DNA of 64,000 nt, taken from Paludibacteraceae bacterium. GTDB taxonomy: Bacteria; Bacteroidota; Bacteroidia; Bacteroidales; Paludibacteraceae. The stretch covers positions 34,500 to 98,499 of the forward strand of contig JAFWOU010000009.1 in assembly GCA_017509715.1 (NCBI GenBank), in the 5' to 3' direction. This document shows positions 35,218 through 43,122 of the stretch, in pieces. The number at the start of each line of letters is the position of its first letter. Position 1 is the first letter of the stretch. The notes below the pieces were generated by a model. It saw only the letters and a list, made by a program, of their open reading frames with translations, had not been told where the DNA came from and searched no databases. Position numbers and translations under genes: made by a program.

Positions 35218-36276
35218 CTAAACTGCTCGATAAATTCCGCCGGCTACGGCGCGTACCTTTCCCTCCATCTCCAGCATGATCAGTTCGCCCGACACCTCGG
35301 CATAGTCCATGCCGCTCTGGGCGACCAGCTGGTTGATATGCATGCCGTCCTCGGCTTGGCGCAACAGGCTGAGCAGCTTCCCCTCATCCTCCGTCGGCTC
35401 TGCGCCTTCGAAAAGGCGCGTCTGCTTGGGCTGCTGCGTCTGCCATCCCATGGCTTGCACCAGGTCATGCGCCGAGTCGATGAGCGTGGCGCGTTGCAGG
35501 CGTATCAGGTCGTTGCAGCCACGGTACTCCTCGTCACCCGGTCGGCCGGGGAAGGCAAAGAGGTCGCGGTTGTAGTCGGTAGCCAGTCCGGCCGTGATGA
35601 GCGATCCGCCTCGATTGCGTGACTCTACTACCACCACCGCGTCCGCCAGTCCGGCTACGATGCGGTTGCGGGCGACGAAGTTGATCTTCTCGGGCTCGGT
35701 ACCCGACATATATTCCGTCAGTATGCCGCCGTTCCGGAGCGCCTCAACGGCTACGGGGCGATGCACGGCGGGGTAGATGCGGTCCAGTCCGTGGGCGGGT
35801 ATGATGAGTGTCTGTAGGTCGGCTTCTATCGCGGCACGATGGGCCGCTACGTCGATGCCGTAGGCCAGTCCGCTGATGATGGTCACGTCGGGACATTCCT
35901 GCGCCAGCTCCAGCACCAGCCTGCGGGCCAGCTCCTTACCCCTCTCCGTAGCGCGGCGCGTACCGACGACGCTGACGAATTTGCCCTCCGAATGGTTTAT
36001 CCGTCCCTTGCCGAAGAGCATGAGCGGCCGGTCGGCGCACTCGCGCAGGCGGGTGGGGTAGTTCGGGTCGGTATGCCACCAGCATTGGATATCCTTTTGC
36101 GCTATCCACTCGGCTTCCTGCTCGGCGCGGACCCAGGCCTTGGGCTTGTTGGCATCGTCCAGACTGTCCCATACGGCATGGGCACTACCCAACTGCGCGA
36201 GCAACTGGTGCAGCTGTCGCAACCGGTAGGGGTAGAGCGCGAGCAGGGCGAGTTGGTATAGTCGCTCGTCGGCCAT
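35218..36276 (-). CDS. dprA: DNA-processing protein A (DprA/Smf)
   Basis: Binds incoming single-stranded DNA in transformation and loads RecA. The Rossmann-like core is clear: V-S-V-V-G-T-R-R-A-T, I-I-S-G-L-A-Y-G-I-D-V-A-A-H-R-A-A, G-L-D-R-I-Y-P, G-G-I-L-T-E-Y and a final winged-helix segment (about 290-350) of the DprA C-terminal type. 352 residues is typical for Bacteroidota. It overlaps upp by 1 bp, so it is coupled to that gene. With comEC and the comEA-like gene nearby it completes a plausible transformation set. Confidence 0.92.
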   Translation of the reverse strand: MADERLYQLALLALYPYRLRQLHQLLAQLGSAHAVWDSLDDANKPKAWVRAEQEAEWIAQKDIQCWWHTDPNYPTRLRECADRPLMLFGKGRINHSEGKFVSVVGTRRATERGKELARRLVLELAQECPDVTIISGLAYGIDVAAHRAAIEADLQTLIIPAHGLDRIYPAVHRPVAVEALRNGGILTEYMSGTEPEKINFVARNRIVAGLADAVVVVESRNRGGSLITAGLATDYNRDLFAFPGRPGDEEYRGCNDLIRLQRATLIDSAHDLVQAMGWQTQQPKQTRLFEGAEPTEDEGKLLSLLRQAEDGMHINQLVAQSGMDYAEVSGELIMLEMEGKVRAVAGGIYRAV

Positions 36277-36950
36277 TACTTACGGTCGGATAGGTGGATC
36301 TTGGTGCCGTAGCACAGGTCACCTGCATCGCCCAGGCCGGGCACGATATATTTCTTCTCGTTCAGTACCGGGTCTATCGCGGCGCACCAGAGGGTGACGT
36401 CCTCGCTGTCGTTGAGCGACCGGCGCAGGCAGTCGATAGCCTGGGGCGTACCTATCGTGCAGCATAGATGGGTGTGACGGGGTGTGCCGTGGCGCAGCAG
36501 GGCCAGGTAGCCCACCTCCATCGACATACCGGTAGCCAGCATCGGATCTACTACCACCAGGGTCTTGCCCTCTATCGCCGGCGCAGCCATATACTCGGCT
36601 ACGATCTCCAGTTCGCCATCGGCGTTCTCGCGGCGGTAGGCACTCAGAAAGGCGTTCTCCGCGCGGTCGAAGATGTTCAGAAAGCCGTGGTGCAGCGGCA
36701 TGCCGGCTCTGAGGATGGTAGCCAGCACCAGCTGGTCCGTGATCGTGTTGACCGTAGCCTTAGCCAGAGGGGTCTGCACCTCGGTGGGCTCGTAGTGGAG
36801 CACCTTGCTCATCTCGATGGCCATCACCTCGCCGATACGCTCTATGTTACGGCGGAAGCGGAGCGGGTCCTTCTGGATCTCTACGTCGCGTATCTCACGC
36901 AGGTACTGGTTGAGCACACTGTTATGCTCGGATAGGTTAACGACTTTCAT
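36276..36950 (-). CDS. upp: Uracil phosphoribosyltransferase
   Basis: Salvages uracil to UMP with PRPP. Normal PRPP loop V-V-V-D-P-M-L-A-T-G-M-S, preceded by A-T-I-L-R-A-G-M-P-L, and the uracil-binding G-L-G-D-A-G-D-L-C-Y-G-T near the C terminus. 224 residues. Its intact PRPP loop contrasts with the rewritten loop of the pyrE-like protein at the left end. It lies 10 bp after the coiled-coil protein gene and overlaps dprA by 1 bp. Confidence 0.94.
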   Translation of the reverse strand: MKVVNLSEHNSVLNQYLREIRDVEIQKDPLRFRRNIERIGEVMAIEMSKVLHYEPTEVQTPLAKATVNTITDQLVLATILRAGMPLHHGFLNIFDRAENAFLSAYRRENADGELEIVAEYMAAPAIEGKTLVVVDPMLATGMSMEVGYLALLRHGTPRHTHLCCTIGTPQAIDCLRRSLNDSEDVTLWCAAIDPVLNEKKYIVPGLGDAGDLCYGTKIHLSDRK

Positions 36951-36960
36951 GACGGTCTGT

Positions 36961-37614
36961 TTATTTGTTTTTCAGCATTGCTTTTACGATCTTCTGCTCG
37001 GCCTTGATGGTCTCTACGCGGGCTTTGCAGGTAGCCTCCAGTTGCTTGAGGTCCAGCTCTTTCTGCTGGATCTCCAGGTTGTAGGCATCCAGGCTGGTCT
37101 GCAGGCTCTGTGCACCGTTCAGGGCGTCGCTCAGGTTCTTCTGACGTGCGGTCAGTTCGTCGAGCATGTTGTCCAGATACTGCTTCTCGCCCACAAGGTA
37201 GTCGTTGTACGCATCGCGGGTGTCGGCGTTCAGTTTCTTCAGCTCGCGCAGGCTCTTCTGCTGCTTCTCGATGGTCTTGATCATGTTTTTGATCACGTCG
37301 ATCTCCTTCTGGGCACTCTTCTCCAGGTTATTAACCGAACTGTTCACCTCTTTCAGGCAAGCGGCCACGTTCTTAGCGTGTGCCTTCTCGTCCTTCAGCT
37401 CTTTCCAAGCCTCCTTGATGGCCTTGGTGTCGGCATCCTGCAGCAGCACGATGTGTTGCAACTCGGTCGAATACATCTCGGTCTGGTTGACGTACTGCGT
37501 ACGCATCGAGTCGAGGTTGAACTCAGCCAACTTGATGTTCAGCGGATTGACATGTTGGGCACTCATTCCCAGCGAAAAAGCCACAAGGGCCAAAGCGAAA
37601 AATACTCTTTTCAT
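36961..37614 (-). CDS. Periplasmic coiled-coil protein of unknown function
   Basis: A 217-residue protein with signal peptide MKRVFFALALVAFSLGMSAQ and then almost continuous heptad-like helix (about 45-215, rich in Lys, Leu, Glu, Gln). No catalytic motif is visible. Length and helix content resemble OmpH/Skp-like or spacer proteins of the envelope, but I cannot place it in a family. It heads a transcript with upp and dprA from the promoter at 37695 and has a leader of about 75 nt. Confidence 0.65.
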   Translation of the reverse strand: MKRVFFALALVAFSLGMSAQHVNPLNIKLAEFNLDSMRTQYVNQTEMYSTELQHIVLLQDADTKAIKEAWKELKDEKAHAKNVAACLKEVNSSVNNLEKSAQKEIDVIKNMIKTIEKQQKSLRELKKLNADTRDAYNDYLVGEKQYLDNMLDELTARQKNLSDALNGAQSLQTSLDAYNLEIQQKELDLKQLEATCKARVETIKAEQKIVKAMLKNK

Positions 37615-37694
37615 TGTTGTATAAAATTGATGTGTTTGTATATATTTTTGTGTTGTTTGCGTGTTGTTTATATATGTCTACACGTTTTGCGCTG

Positions 37695-37726
37695 CAAATT
37701 TACTACAAAAAATTGGAATATGCAAG
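37695..37726 (-). promoter_or_regulatory. Promoter of the coiled-coil protein-upp-dprA unit
   Basis: CTTG (37723-37726) extended to TTGCATAT, 20 bp, TAAATTTG (37695-37702) on the minus strand. Confidence 0.8.
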
Positions 37727-37801
37727 ATTTTGGCCGAAAAAATCAAATATATTTGCGATTTTATGAGTGAATCATTGCTATTATTAGCCGATTGTATTAT
37801 T

Positions 37802-37932
37802 GTGACGGTATAGTGACAGTATAGTAGTCGCCTATTAGAAACCTATTAAAAATTTAATATTATCAGAATAATAGCCTAATAATAACCTATTAATAACCTA
37901 ATAATAGCCTAATAAAATCCTAATATATACTG
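37802..37932. repeat. AT-rich 11-bp periodic repeat
   Basis: GTGACGGTATA and GTGACAGTATA (37802-37823), a 10-bp unit, then nine successive 11-bp steps from 37834 to 37932, of which five are close variants of AATAATAGCCT (37867-37921). The period equals about one helical turn. It lies in the 445-bp gap between the coiled-coil protein gene and ansA, in which I see no gene; the rest of that gap holds the two promoters and an inverted repeat. Confidence 0.85.
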
Positions 37933-37966
37933 CACAAACTATCTGTAAAGATCCTACTTTTTCCCG

Positions 37967-38015
37967 ACATACGCAAGACTTTTTTGAAAAAAAACTCGCG
38001 TACGCTTGCGTATGT
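37967..38015. repeat. 11-bp inverted repeat upstream of ansA
   Basis: ACATACGCAAG (37967-37977) and its exact reverse complement CTTGCGTATGT (38005-38015) flank 27 bp. The right arm contains the -33 element of the ansA promoter. Confidence 0.8.
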
Positions 38016-38036
38016 GCGAAAAATTTTGTACCTTTG
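38005..38036 (+). promoter_or_regulatory. ansA promoter
   Basis: CTTG (38005-38008) extended to TTGCGTAT, 20 bp, TACCTTTG (38029-38036). Leader about 20 nt. Confidence 0.84.
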
Positions 38037-38059
38037 CAGCGCAAAACGAATAGACGCGT

Positions 38060-39091
38060 ATGAGCAAAGTATTGCTGATCTCGACGGGTGGCACCATTAC
38101 GATGGTGCGTGAGCAGACGAGCGGCGCTCTGGTGCCCGCCGACCTGGAGACCTTCAAGGCCTTCATGCCCGAACTTTTTGCCGGAACGATACAGGTGGAT
38201 ATCCAAGCCTTCGACCCCATGATCGACTCGTCGGACATCGGTCCCGACAGTTGGCGACGCATGGCCGAGATGGTGTATGACCACTATGAGGAATACGACG
38301 GCTTCGTGATCCTGCACGGCACCGACACGATGAGTTATTCGGCCTCGGCGCTGAGCTTCATGCTGGAGAACCTGGGCAAACCGGTGGTGTTCACGGGTAG
38401 CCAGTTGCCCGTAGGCGTACTGCGTAGCGATGCGCGTGAGAACCTGCTGACGGCTATCGAGATAGCGGCCGAGCAGGACGAAGAGGGCAATGCCGTGGTG
38501 CCGGAGGTAGCGATATACTTTGAGGACCGCCTCTTCCGCGCCAACCGCACCACAAAGCGCAACGCCGAGCATTTCTCGGCCTTCAACAGCTACAACTATC
38601 CCGCCCTGGCCAAGGCCGGCGTACACATCACCTATCAGCCCCACCTGATCCACTATAGCGACCCGAACCTGCCGCTCACGCTGCATACGGAATTTGACAC
38701 CCGGGTAGCGGTGCTGAAGCTCTTCCCGGGCATCCAGCCGGAGGTGGTACGCAGCGTGCTGAGGACACCGGGACTCAGGGGCGTGGCGCTGGAGACCTTC
38801 GGCGCAGGCAATGCGCCCTCGGCCGAGTGGCTGTACGCCGAACTGAAAGAGGCGGTAGATCGCGGTATACTGATCGTCAACAAGACGCAATGCAACACCG
38901 GATCGGTGGAGATGGGACTGTATGCCGTGTCGCTCAACCTGATGCGTGCGGGCGTGCTCTCGGGCTACGATATCACGACGGAGGCGCTGCTGACCAAGAT
39001 GATGCTGCTGTTGGGCGAGAACCCCGACGACCTCCCGCGCGTACGCAAACTAATAGGTACAAGCCTGTGTGGGGAAGTGACGGTGGATTAG
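38060..39091 (+). CDS. ansA: Type I (cytoplasmic) L-asparaginase
   Basis: Hydrolyses asparagine to aspartate and ammonia. No signal peptide. The first catalytic Thr is in I-S-T-G-G-T-I-T at residues 7-14 and the second in I-L-H-G-T-D-T-M-S-Y near 87. V-V-F-T-G-S-Q-L-P follows. 343 residues is normal for type I. A 9-bp repeat array follows the TAG stop and precedes pepD by a few bases, so both may share a transcript from the promoter at 38005. Confidence 0.92.
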   Translation: MSKVLLISTGGTITMVREQTSGALVPADLETFKAFMPELFAGTIQVDIQAFDPMIDSSDIGPDSWRRMAEMVYDHYEEYDGFVILHGTDTMSYSASALSFMLENLGKPVVFTGSQLPVGVLRSDARENLLTAIEIAAEQDEEGNAVVPEVAIYFEDRLFRANRTTKRNAEHFSAFNSYNYPALAKAGVHITYQPHLIHYSDPNLPLTLHTEFDTRVAVLKLFPGIQPEVVRSVLRTPGLRGVALETFGAGNAPSAEWLYAELKEAVDRGILIVNKTQCNTGSVEMGLYAVSLNLMRAGVLSGYDITTEALLTKMMLLLGENPDDLPRVRKLIGTSLCGEVTVD

Positions 39092-39092
39092 A

Positions 39093-39127
39093 CCAATCAG
39101 AATAATCAGAATAATCCGAATAATCCG
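39093..39127 (+). repeat. 9-bp tandem repeat AATAATC(A/C)G between ansA and pepD
   Basis: A partial unit CCAATCAG is followed by AATAATCAG and two AATAATCCG. The same AATAATCAG unit recurs at 43091-43117 before tig. Confidence 0.88.
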
Positions 39128-39133
39128 AAATAT

Positions 39134-40579
39134 ATGAAAAATCTTGAGCCGAAGGGATTGTGGGAGAGTTTCCACGCCCTAACACAAATTCCGCGTCCGA
39201 GCGGAAAGAAAGAGGAAGTAGCTGCCTTCCTGGTCAATTACGGTAAGAGCCTGGGTCTGGAGACCCTGCAGGACGAGATCGGCAACGTGCTGATCCGCAA
39301 ACCGGCATCGGCCGGCATGGAAGACCATCCGGGTATCATCCTGCAAGGCCATATGGACATGGTGCCGCAGAAGAACAACGACCGCGTCTTCGACTTTGAG
39401 AAAGACCCGATAGAGGCCTATGTGGAGGATAACGGCGAGTGGGTAACAGCCAACGGAACGACCCTGGGTGCTGACAACGGCATCGGCGTAGCGACCGCCA
39501 TGGCTATCCTGGCCGACAAGAACGTGGTGCACCCGCCGCTGGAAGCTCTCTTCACCGTAGATGAAGAGACCGGCATGTACGGTGCGTTTGACCTGAAGGG
39601 TGGATGGCTGCGAGGCAAATACCTGCTCAACCTCGACTCGGAGACCGAGGGCGAACTGTACGTAGGTTGCGCCGGCGGCGTAGATACCACCGCGACGTTC
39701 AGTTATGAACCCGTAGAGACCGAAGAGGGCGACATCGCCGTACGTATCAGCCTGACGGGCTGCAAGGGCGGTCACTCGGGATGCGATATCCACCTGCAGC
39801 GGGCTAACGCTATCAAGCAGCTTTTCCGCGTGCTGAAAGAGGCCGTAACGAACTACGAAGCCCGTCTGGCAATGGTGGAGGGCGGAAGCCTGAGAAACGC
39901 CATCCCGCGCGAGGCATCGGCCATCGTGACCATCCCCGCCGAGAACTATGACGACCTATGCGACCTGGTAGCCCGCATGGAGGACCAGCTGCTCGTGGAG
40001 TACGACGGCATAGAGACAGATCTGAAGCTCAGCGCCGAAGAGGTGGCGTGCCCCAAGACGGAGATGCCCGAGGACGTTCAGGACTTCCTGATCCACGCTA
40101 TCACGCTCTGCCCGCACGGCGTATACCGCATGATTCCCGAGATGCCCGACATCGTAGAGACGAGCAACAACCTGGCGATGATCGATACCAAGGACGGGAA
40201 GGTGACGGTATGCTGCCTAACCCGCTCCAGCGTAGAGAGCCGCAAGGAGGAACTGCAGTCGGTGATCCACTCGGCCTTCTCGCTGGCCGGCGCCGACGTG
40301 GTGTTCTCGGGTTCGTATCCGGGATGGAAACCCAACTTCAAGAGTCCGCTGCTCCATACCATGAAGGAGGTCTACAACCGCGAGTTCGGCCACGAGCCGC
40401 GCGTAGTGATCATCCACGCCGGACTGGAGTGCGGCATCATCGGCAGGAACTACCCCGAAATGCAGATGATCTCCTTCGGACCCACCATCGAGCACCCGCA
40501 CAGCCCCGATGAGCGCGTGAATATCAAGACAGTACAGCAATTCTACCACTACGTACTGGCTGCATTGAAAGCCTTCTAA
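39134..40579 (+). CDS. pepD: Aminoacyl-histidine dipeptidase / beta-Ala-His dipeptidase
   Basis: A 481-residue M20-family metallopeptidase that cleaves dipeptides in the cytoplasm. Metal-site segments are in order: I-L-Q-G-H-M-D-M-V (His, Asp), G-A-D-N-G-I-G-V-A (bridging Asp), D-E-E-T-G-M-Y-G-A (catalytic Glu and metal Glu), N-L-D-S-E-T-E-G-E (Asp) and the C-terminal I-H-A-G-L-E-C-G-I-I and E-H-P-H-S-P-D-E-R (His). Start at 39134 follows the 9-bp repeats. A terminator lies 38 bp past the stop. Confidence 0.93.
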   Translation: MKNLEPKGLWESFHALTQIPRPSGKKEEVAAFLVNYGKSLGLETLQDEIGNVLIRKPASAGMEDHPGIILQGHMDMVPQKNNDRVFDFEKDPIEAYVEDNGEWVTANGTTLGADNGIGVATAMAILADKNVVHPPLEALFTVDEETGMYGAFDLKGGWLRGKYLLNLDSETEGELYVGCAGGVDTTATFSYEPVETEEGDIAVRISLTGCKGGHSGCDIHLQRANAIKQLFRVLKEAVTNYEARLAMVEGGSLRNAIPREASAIVTIPAENYDDLCDLVARMEDQLLVEYDGIETDLKLSAEEVACPKTEMPEDVQDFLIHAITLCPHGVYRMIPEMPDIVETSNNLAMIDTKDGKVTVCCLTRSSVESRKEELQSVIHSAFSLAGADVVFSGSYPGWKPNFKSPLLHTMKEVYNREFGHEPRVVIIHAGLECGIIGRNYPEMQMISFGPTIEHPHSPDERVNIKTVQQFYHYVLAALKAF

Positions 40580-40590
40580 ATCCTACATAA

Positions 40591-40625
40591 GAAATACAAA
40601 ATAGGAAATACGGAACACGAAATGG
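40591..40625 (+). repeat. Degenerate heptamer run (GAAATAC-like)x5 after pepD
   Basis: GAAATAC, AAAATAG, GAAATAC, GGAACAC and GAAATGG follow in strict 7-bp steps, the last running into the terminator stem. Confidence 0.65.
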
Positions 40626-40655
40626 CATCTCTGGGTGCCATTTCGTCATTTTTAT
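40617..40655 (+). terminator. Rho-independent terminator after pepD
   Basis: An 11-bp perfect stem ACGAAATGGCA / TGCCATTTCGT with an 8-base loop is followed by CATTTTTATTT. Its T tract abuts the -33 element of the next promoter. Confidence 0.9.
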
Positions 40656-40686
40656 TTGGTCATGTCGGCAGAAAGCTGTAATTTTG
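40655..40686 (+). promoter_or_regulatory. Promoter of the 93-residue sorting-domain protein
   Basis: TTTG (40655-40658), 20 bp, TAATTTTG (40679-40686). It gives a leader of about 120 nt that holds the 22-bp repeats. Confidence 0.78.
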
Positions 40687-40720
40687 CCGTCGATTTCGGA
40701 TGAATAGGCGCGAAACTACA

Positions 40721-40796
40721 GGTATTAGTCAAACGTCCGAAAGGTATTAGTCTATGAGTCCGGAAGTATTAGTCTGTTATATTTAAAGGTATTAAG
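40721..40796 (+). repeat. 22-bp-spaced GGTATTAGTC repeats in a 5' leader
   Basis: GGTATTAGTC at 40721-40730 and 40743-40752, AGTATTAGTC at 40765-40774 and GGTATTAAG at 40788-40796. Spacing is 22, 22 and 23 bp, close to two helical turns. Units one and two also share GTCCG. The repeats lie downstream of the promoter, in the transcribed leader. Confidence 0.85.
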
Positions 40797-40810
40797 AAAG
40801 GACGAAAAAG

Positions 40811-41092
40811 ATGAAAAAAATGTTGTATTTTGTAGGTCTTGTTGCAATTTTGGCAGGATTTACGAGCGCGGATGCCGCGAAACGCAATGATATATTTACG
40901 GTTCGCTTCCGCGAGAACACACTGGTAGTAAGCTCGGAGCAGATGGAGGAAGCGCGCATCTACACGATGCAAGGACGTCTGCTGCAAAAGGAGCGTGGTA
41001 AGTTTGCCCAGTTTGAACTGGAGCGCGGTGAGTACCGCCTGTTTGCCAAGGTGAACGGCGAGACCGTGACCCGCAGGATCGAACTCCGCTAA
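40811..41092 (+). CDS. Tiny secreted protein made of a signal peptide and a sorting-domain-like module
   Basis: 93 residues. Signal peptide MKKMLYFVGLVAILAGFTSA (1-20), then a single beta module whose centre, ARIYTMQGRLLQKE, followed by E-L-E-R-G-E-Y-R-L-F-A-K-V-N-G and a final R-I-E-L-R, matches the general layout of T9SS type A sorting domains (I-Y-x-x-x-G-(R/K) then G-x-Y). Nothing else is attached, which is odd for a sorting domain that normally sits behind a cargo. It could be a small surface protein, an effector that occupies the T9SS, or a remnant of a larger gene. It has its own promoter and a long repeat-bearing leader, which argues against a remnant. Confidence 0.65.
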   Translation: MKKMLYFVGLVAILAGFTSADAAKRNDIFTVRFRENTLVVSSEQMEEARIYTMQGRLLQKERGKFAQFELERGEYRLFAKVNGETVTRRIELR

Positions 41093-41204
41093 ACTGAAAA
41101 CTGCCATTTGCCCTTAGGGCACATCTTATAGACTAAGATTTCTTACCCTAAAGGGTAGCAAATTTGCGAAAATGACGTAAATTTGCAAAAAAAAGTGCAA
41201 AAGT

Positions 41205-41236
41205 ATTGCGTATATCAAAAAAAAGCAGTACTTTTG
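41205..41236 (+). promoter_or_regulatory. typA promoter
   Basis: ATTG (41205-41208) extended to TTGCGTAT, 20 bp, TACTTTTG (41229-41236). Leader about 30 nt. Confidence 0.84.
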
Positions 41237-41268
41237 CATGCTTTTTATGGCCGTTAACAAAAATTGAT

Positions 41269-43083
41269 ATGCAAAATATACGTAATATAGCGATTATCGC
41301 GCACGTGGATCACGGTAAAACGACGCTGGTGGACAAGATGCTCTACACGGCGAATGTGGTCAGTCGTCAGCAATCTGAGTTCAGCGATCAGCCCAAGGAG
41401 CTAATCCTGGACAACAATGACCTGGAGCGTGAGCGCGGCATCACCATCCTGGCCAAGAACGTGGCTATCGAGTACAAGGGTACGAAGATCAACATTATCG
41501 ACACTCCGGGTCACGCCGACTTTGGCGGTGAGGTGGAGCGTGTGCTGAACATGGCCGACGGCGTGCTGCTGCTGGTAGATGCCTTTGAAGGCGCGATGCC
41601 CCAGACGCGTTTTGTGCTGCAGAAGGCGCTGGAGATCGGACTGAAGCCCATCGTGGTGATCAACAAAGTGGACAAACTCAACTGCCGTCCGGACGAGGTG
41701 CAAGAGGAGGTATTCGACCTGATGTGCAACCTGAACGCCACGGACGACCAGCTGGATTTCCAGACCCTCTACGGCTCGGCCAAGCAGGGATGGATGTCGA
41801 CCGACTGGAAGAAGCCGACGACGGACCTGACGGACCTGATGGACGCCATCATCGAGTACATCCCCGCTCCGCAGGAGAATCCCGGTACGCCCCAGATGCT
41901 GATCACCAGCCTGGACTACAACCCCTACGTAGGTCGTATAGCCGTAGGCCGTCTGCACCGCGGCGAGTTGCGTGACGGACAGACCGTCACCCTCGCCAAG
42001 AAAGACGGCACGATGCAGAAGACCAAGATCAAGGAGCTGCACACCTTCTCGGGTATGGGTCACGTGAAGACCGACCTGGTTCGGAACGGCGACATATGCG
42101 CCCTGATCGGTATTGACGGCTTTGAGATAGGCGACACCATCTGCGACGCTGAGAATCCGGAGCCGCTGAAGCCCATCGCTATCGACGAGCCGACGATGAG
42201 TATGACCTTCTGCATCAACGACTCGCCCTTCTTCGGACAGGACGGTAAGTACGTGACCAGCCGTCATATCCAGGACCGACTGAACAAGGAGCTGGAGAAG
42301 AACCTGGCGCTGCGCGTGGAGCGTGGTCAGTCGGAGAACAGCTGGCGCGTATTCGGACGCGGCGTGCTGCACCTGAGCGTGCTGATCGAGACCATGCGTC
42401 GCGAGGGATACGAGCTGCAGGTAGGTCAACCGCAGGTGATCGTCAAGGAGATAGACGGCGTACGGTGCGAACCGGTAGAGAGCCTGACGGTGAATACGCC
42501 GGAGGAGTGCGCGGGCAAGATCATCGAGTTTGTCTCGACCCACAAGGGCGAGATGACCAAGATGGAGATGGTGAACGACCGCACCCACCTGGAGTTCACC
42601 ATCCCGAGTCGCGGCATCCTGGGTATGCGTACCTACGTGATGAACGTCTCGGCCGGCGAGGCCATCATGGCCCACCGCTTCCTGGAGTACCAGCCCTGGA
42701 AAGGCGAGATCGTGAAGCGCAACAACGGATCGCTGATCGCCATGGAAGCCGGCACGGCCTATGCCTATGCCCTGGACAAACTGCAGGACCGCGGTCGCTT
42801 CTTCATCGATCCGCAAGAGGAGGTGTATGCCGGTCAGGTAGTGGGCGAGAACGCCAAGGAAGGCGACATCGTCATCAACGTGACCAAATCCAAAAAACTG
42901 ACCAATATGCGTACCAAGTCGTCGGACGACAAGGCTGTGCTGCCACCGCCGGTACGTATGTCGCTGGAGGAGGCGCTGGAGTATATCAAGGAGGATGAGT
43001 ACGTAGAGGTGACGCCGCATGCGATGCGTATCCGCAAGATCATACTCGACGAGCTGGAGCGGAAACGTGCCGGCCGCGCTTAA
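41269..43083 (+). CDS. typA: Ribosome-associated GTPase TypA/BipA
   Basis: A translational GTPase that binds the 70S ribosome and helps growth under stress and ribosome assembly. Start chosen at MQNIRNIAIIAHVDHG after the promoter. The open frame upstream to 41206 covers the promoter. G1 A-H-V-D-H-G-K-T-T (10-18), G2/G3 R-G-I-T-I-L-A-K and D-T-P-G-H-A-D-F, and G4 N-K-V-D are intact. EF-G-like domains and the TypA-specific C-terminal domain (T-N-M-R-T-K-S-S-D-D) follow. 604 residues, full length. The stop is followed by a 9-bp repeat array and then tig. Confidence 0.95.
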   Translation: MQNIRNIAIIAHVDHGKTTLVDKMLYTANVVSRQQSEFSDQPKELILDNNDLERERGITILAKNVAIEYKGTKINIIDTPGHADFGGEVERVLNMADGVLLLVDAFEGAMPQTRFVLQKALEIGLKPIVVINKVDKLNCRPDEVQEEVFDLMCNLNATDDQLDFQTLYGSAKQGWMSTDWKKPTTDLTDLMDAIIEYIPAPQENPGTPQMLITSLDYNPYVGRIAVGRLHRGELRDGQTVTLAKKDGTMQKTKIKELHTFSGMGHVKTDLVRNGDICALIGIDGFEIGDTICDAENPEPLKPIAIDEPTMSMTFCINDSPFFGQDGKYVTSRHIQDRLNKELEKNLALRVERGQSENSWRVFGRGVLHLSVLIETMRREGYELQVGQPQVIVKEIDGVRCEPVESLTVNTPEECAGKIIEFVSTHKGEMTKMEMVNDRTHLEFTIPSRGILGMRTYVMNVSAGEAIMAHRFLEYQPWKGEIVKRNNGSLIAMEAGTAYAYALDKLQDRGRFFIDPQEEVYAGQVVGENAKEGDIVINVTKSKKLTNMRTKSSDDKAVLPPPVRMSLEEALEYIKEDEYVEVTPHAMRIRKIILDELERKRAGRA

Positions 43084-43090
43084 GAATCGG

Positions 43091-43117
43091 AATAATCAGA
43101 AAAATCAGAATAATCAG
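43091..43117 (+). repeat. 9-bp tandem repeat AATAATCAG between typA and tig
   Basis: AATAATCAG, AAAAATCAG, AATAATCAG in direct succession, 5 bp before the tig ATG. It is the same unit as between ansA and pepD. Confidence 0.88.
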
Positions 43118-43122
43118 AATTT

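Noticed and set aside
37802..37932. Possible CRISPR array
   Set aside because: The repeat has an 11-bp period with no spacers and no direct repeats of 25-40 bp, and no cas gene is nearby.
38060..40579. Toxin-antitoxin or defence island
   Set aside because: All genes between ansA and rpoD are recognisable housekeeping or secreted proteins; no nuclease, toxin or defence motif was found in this stretch or elsewhere in the window.
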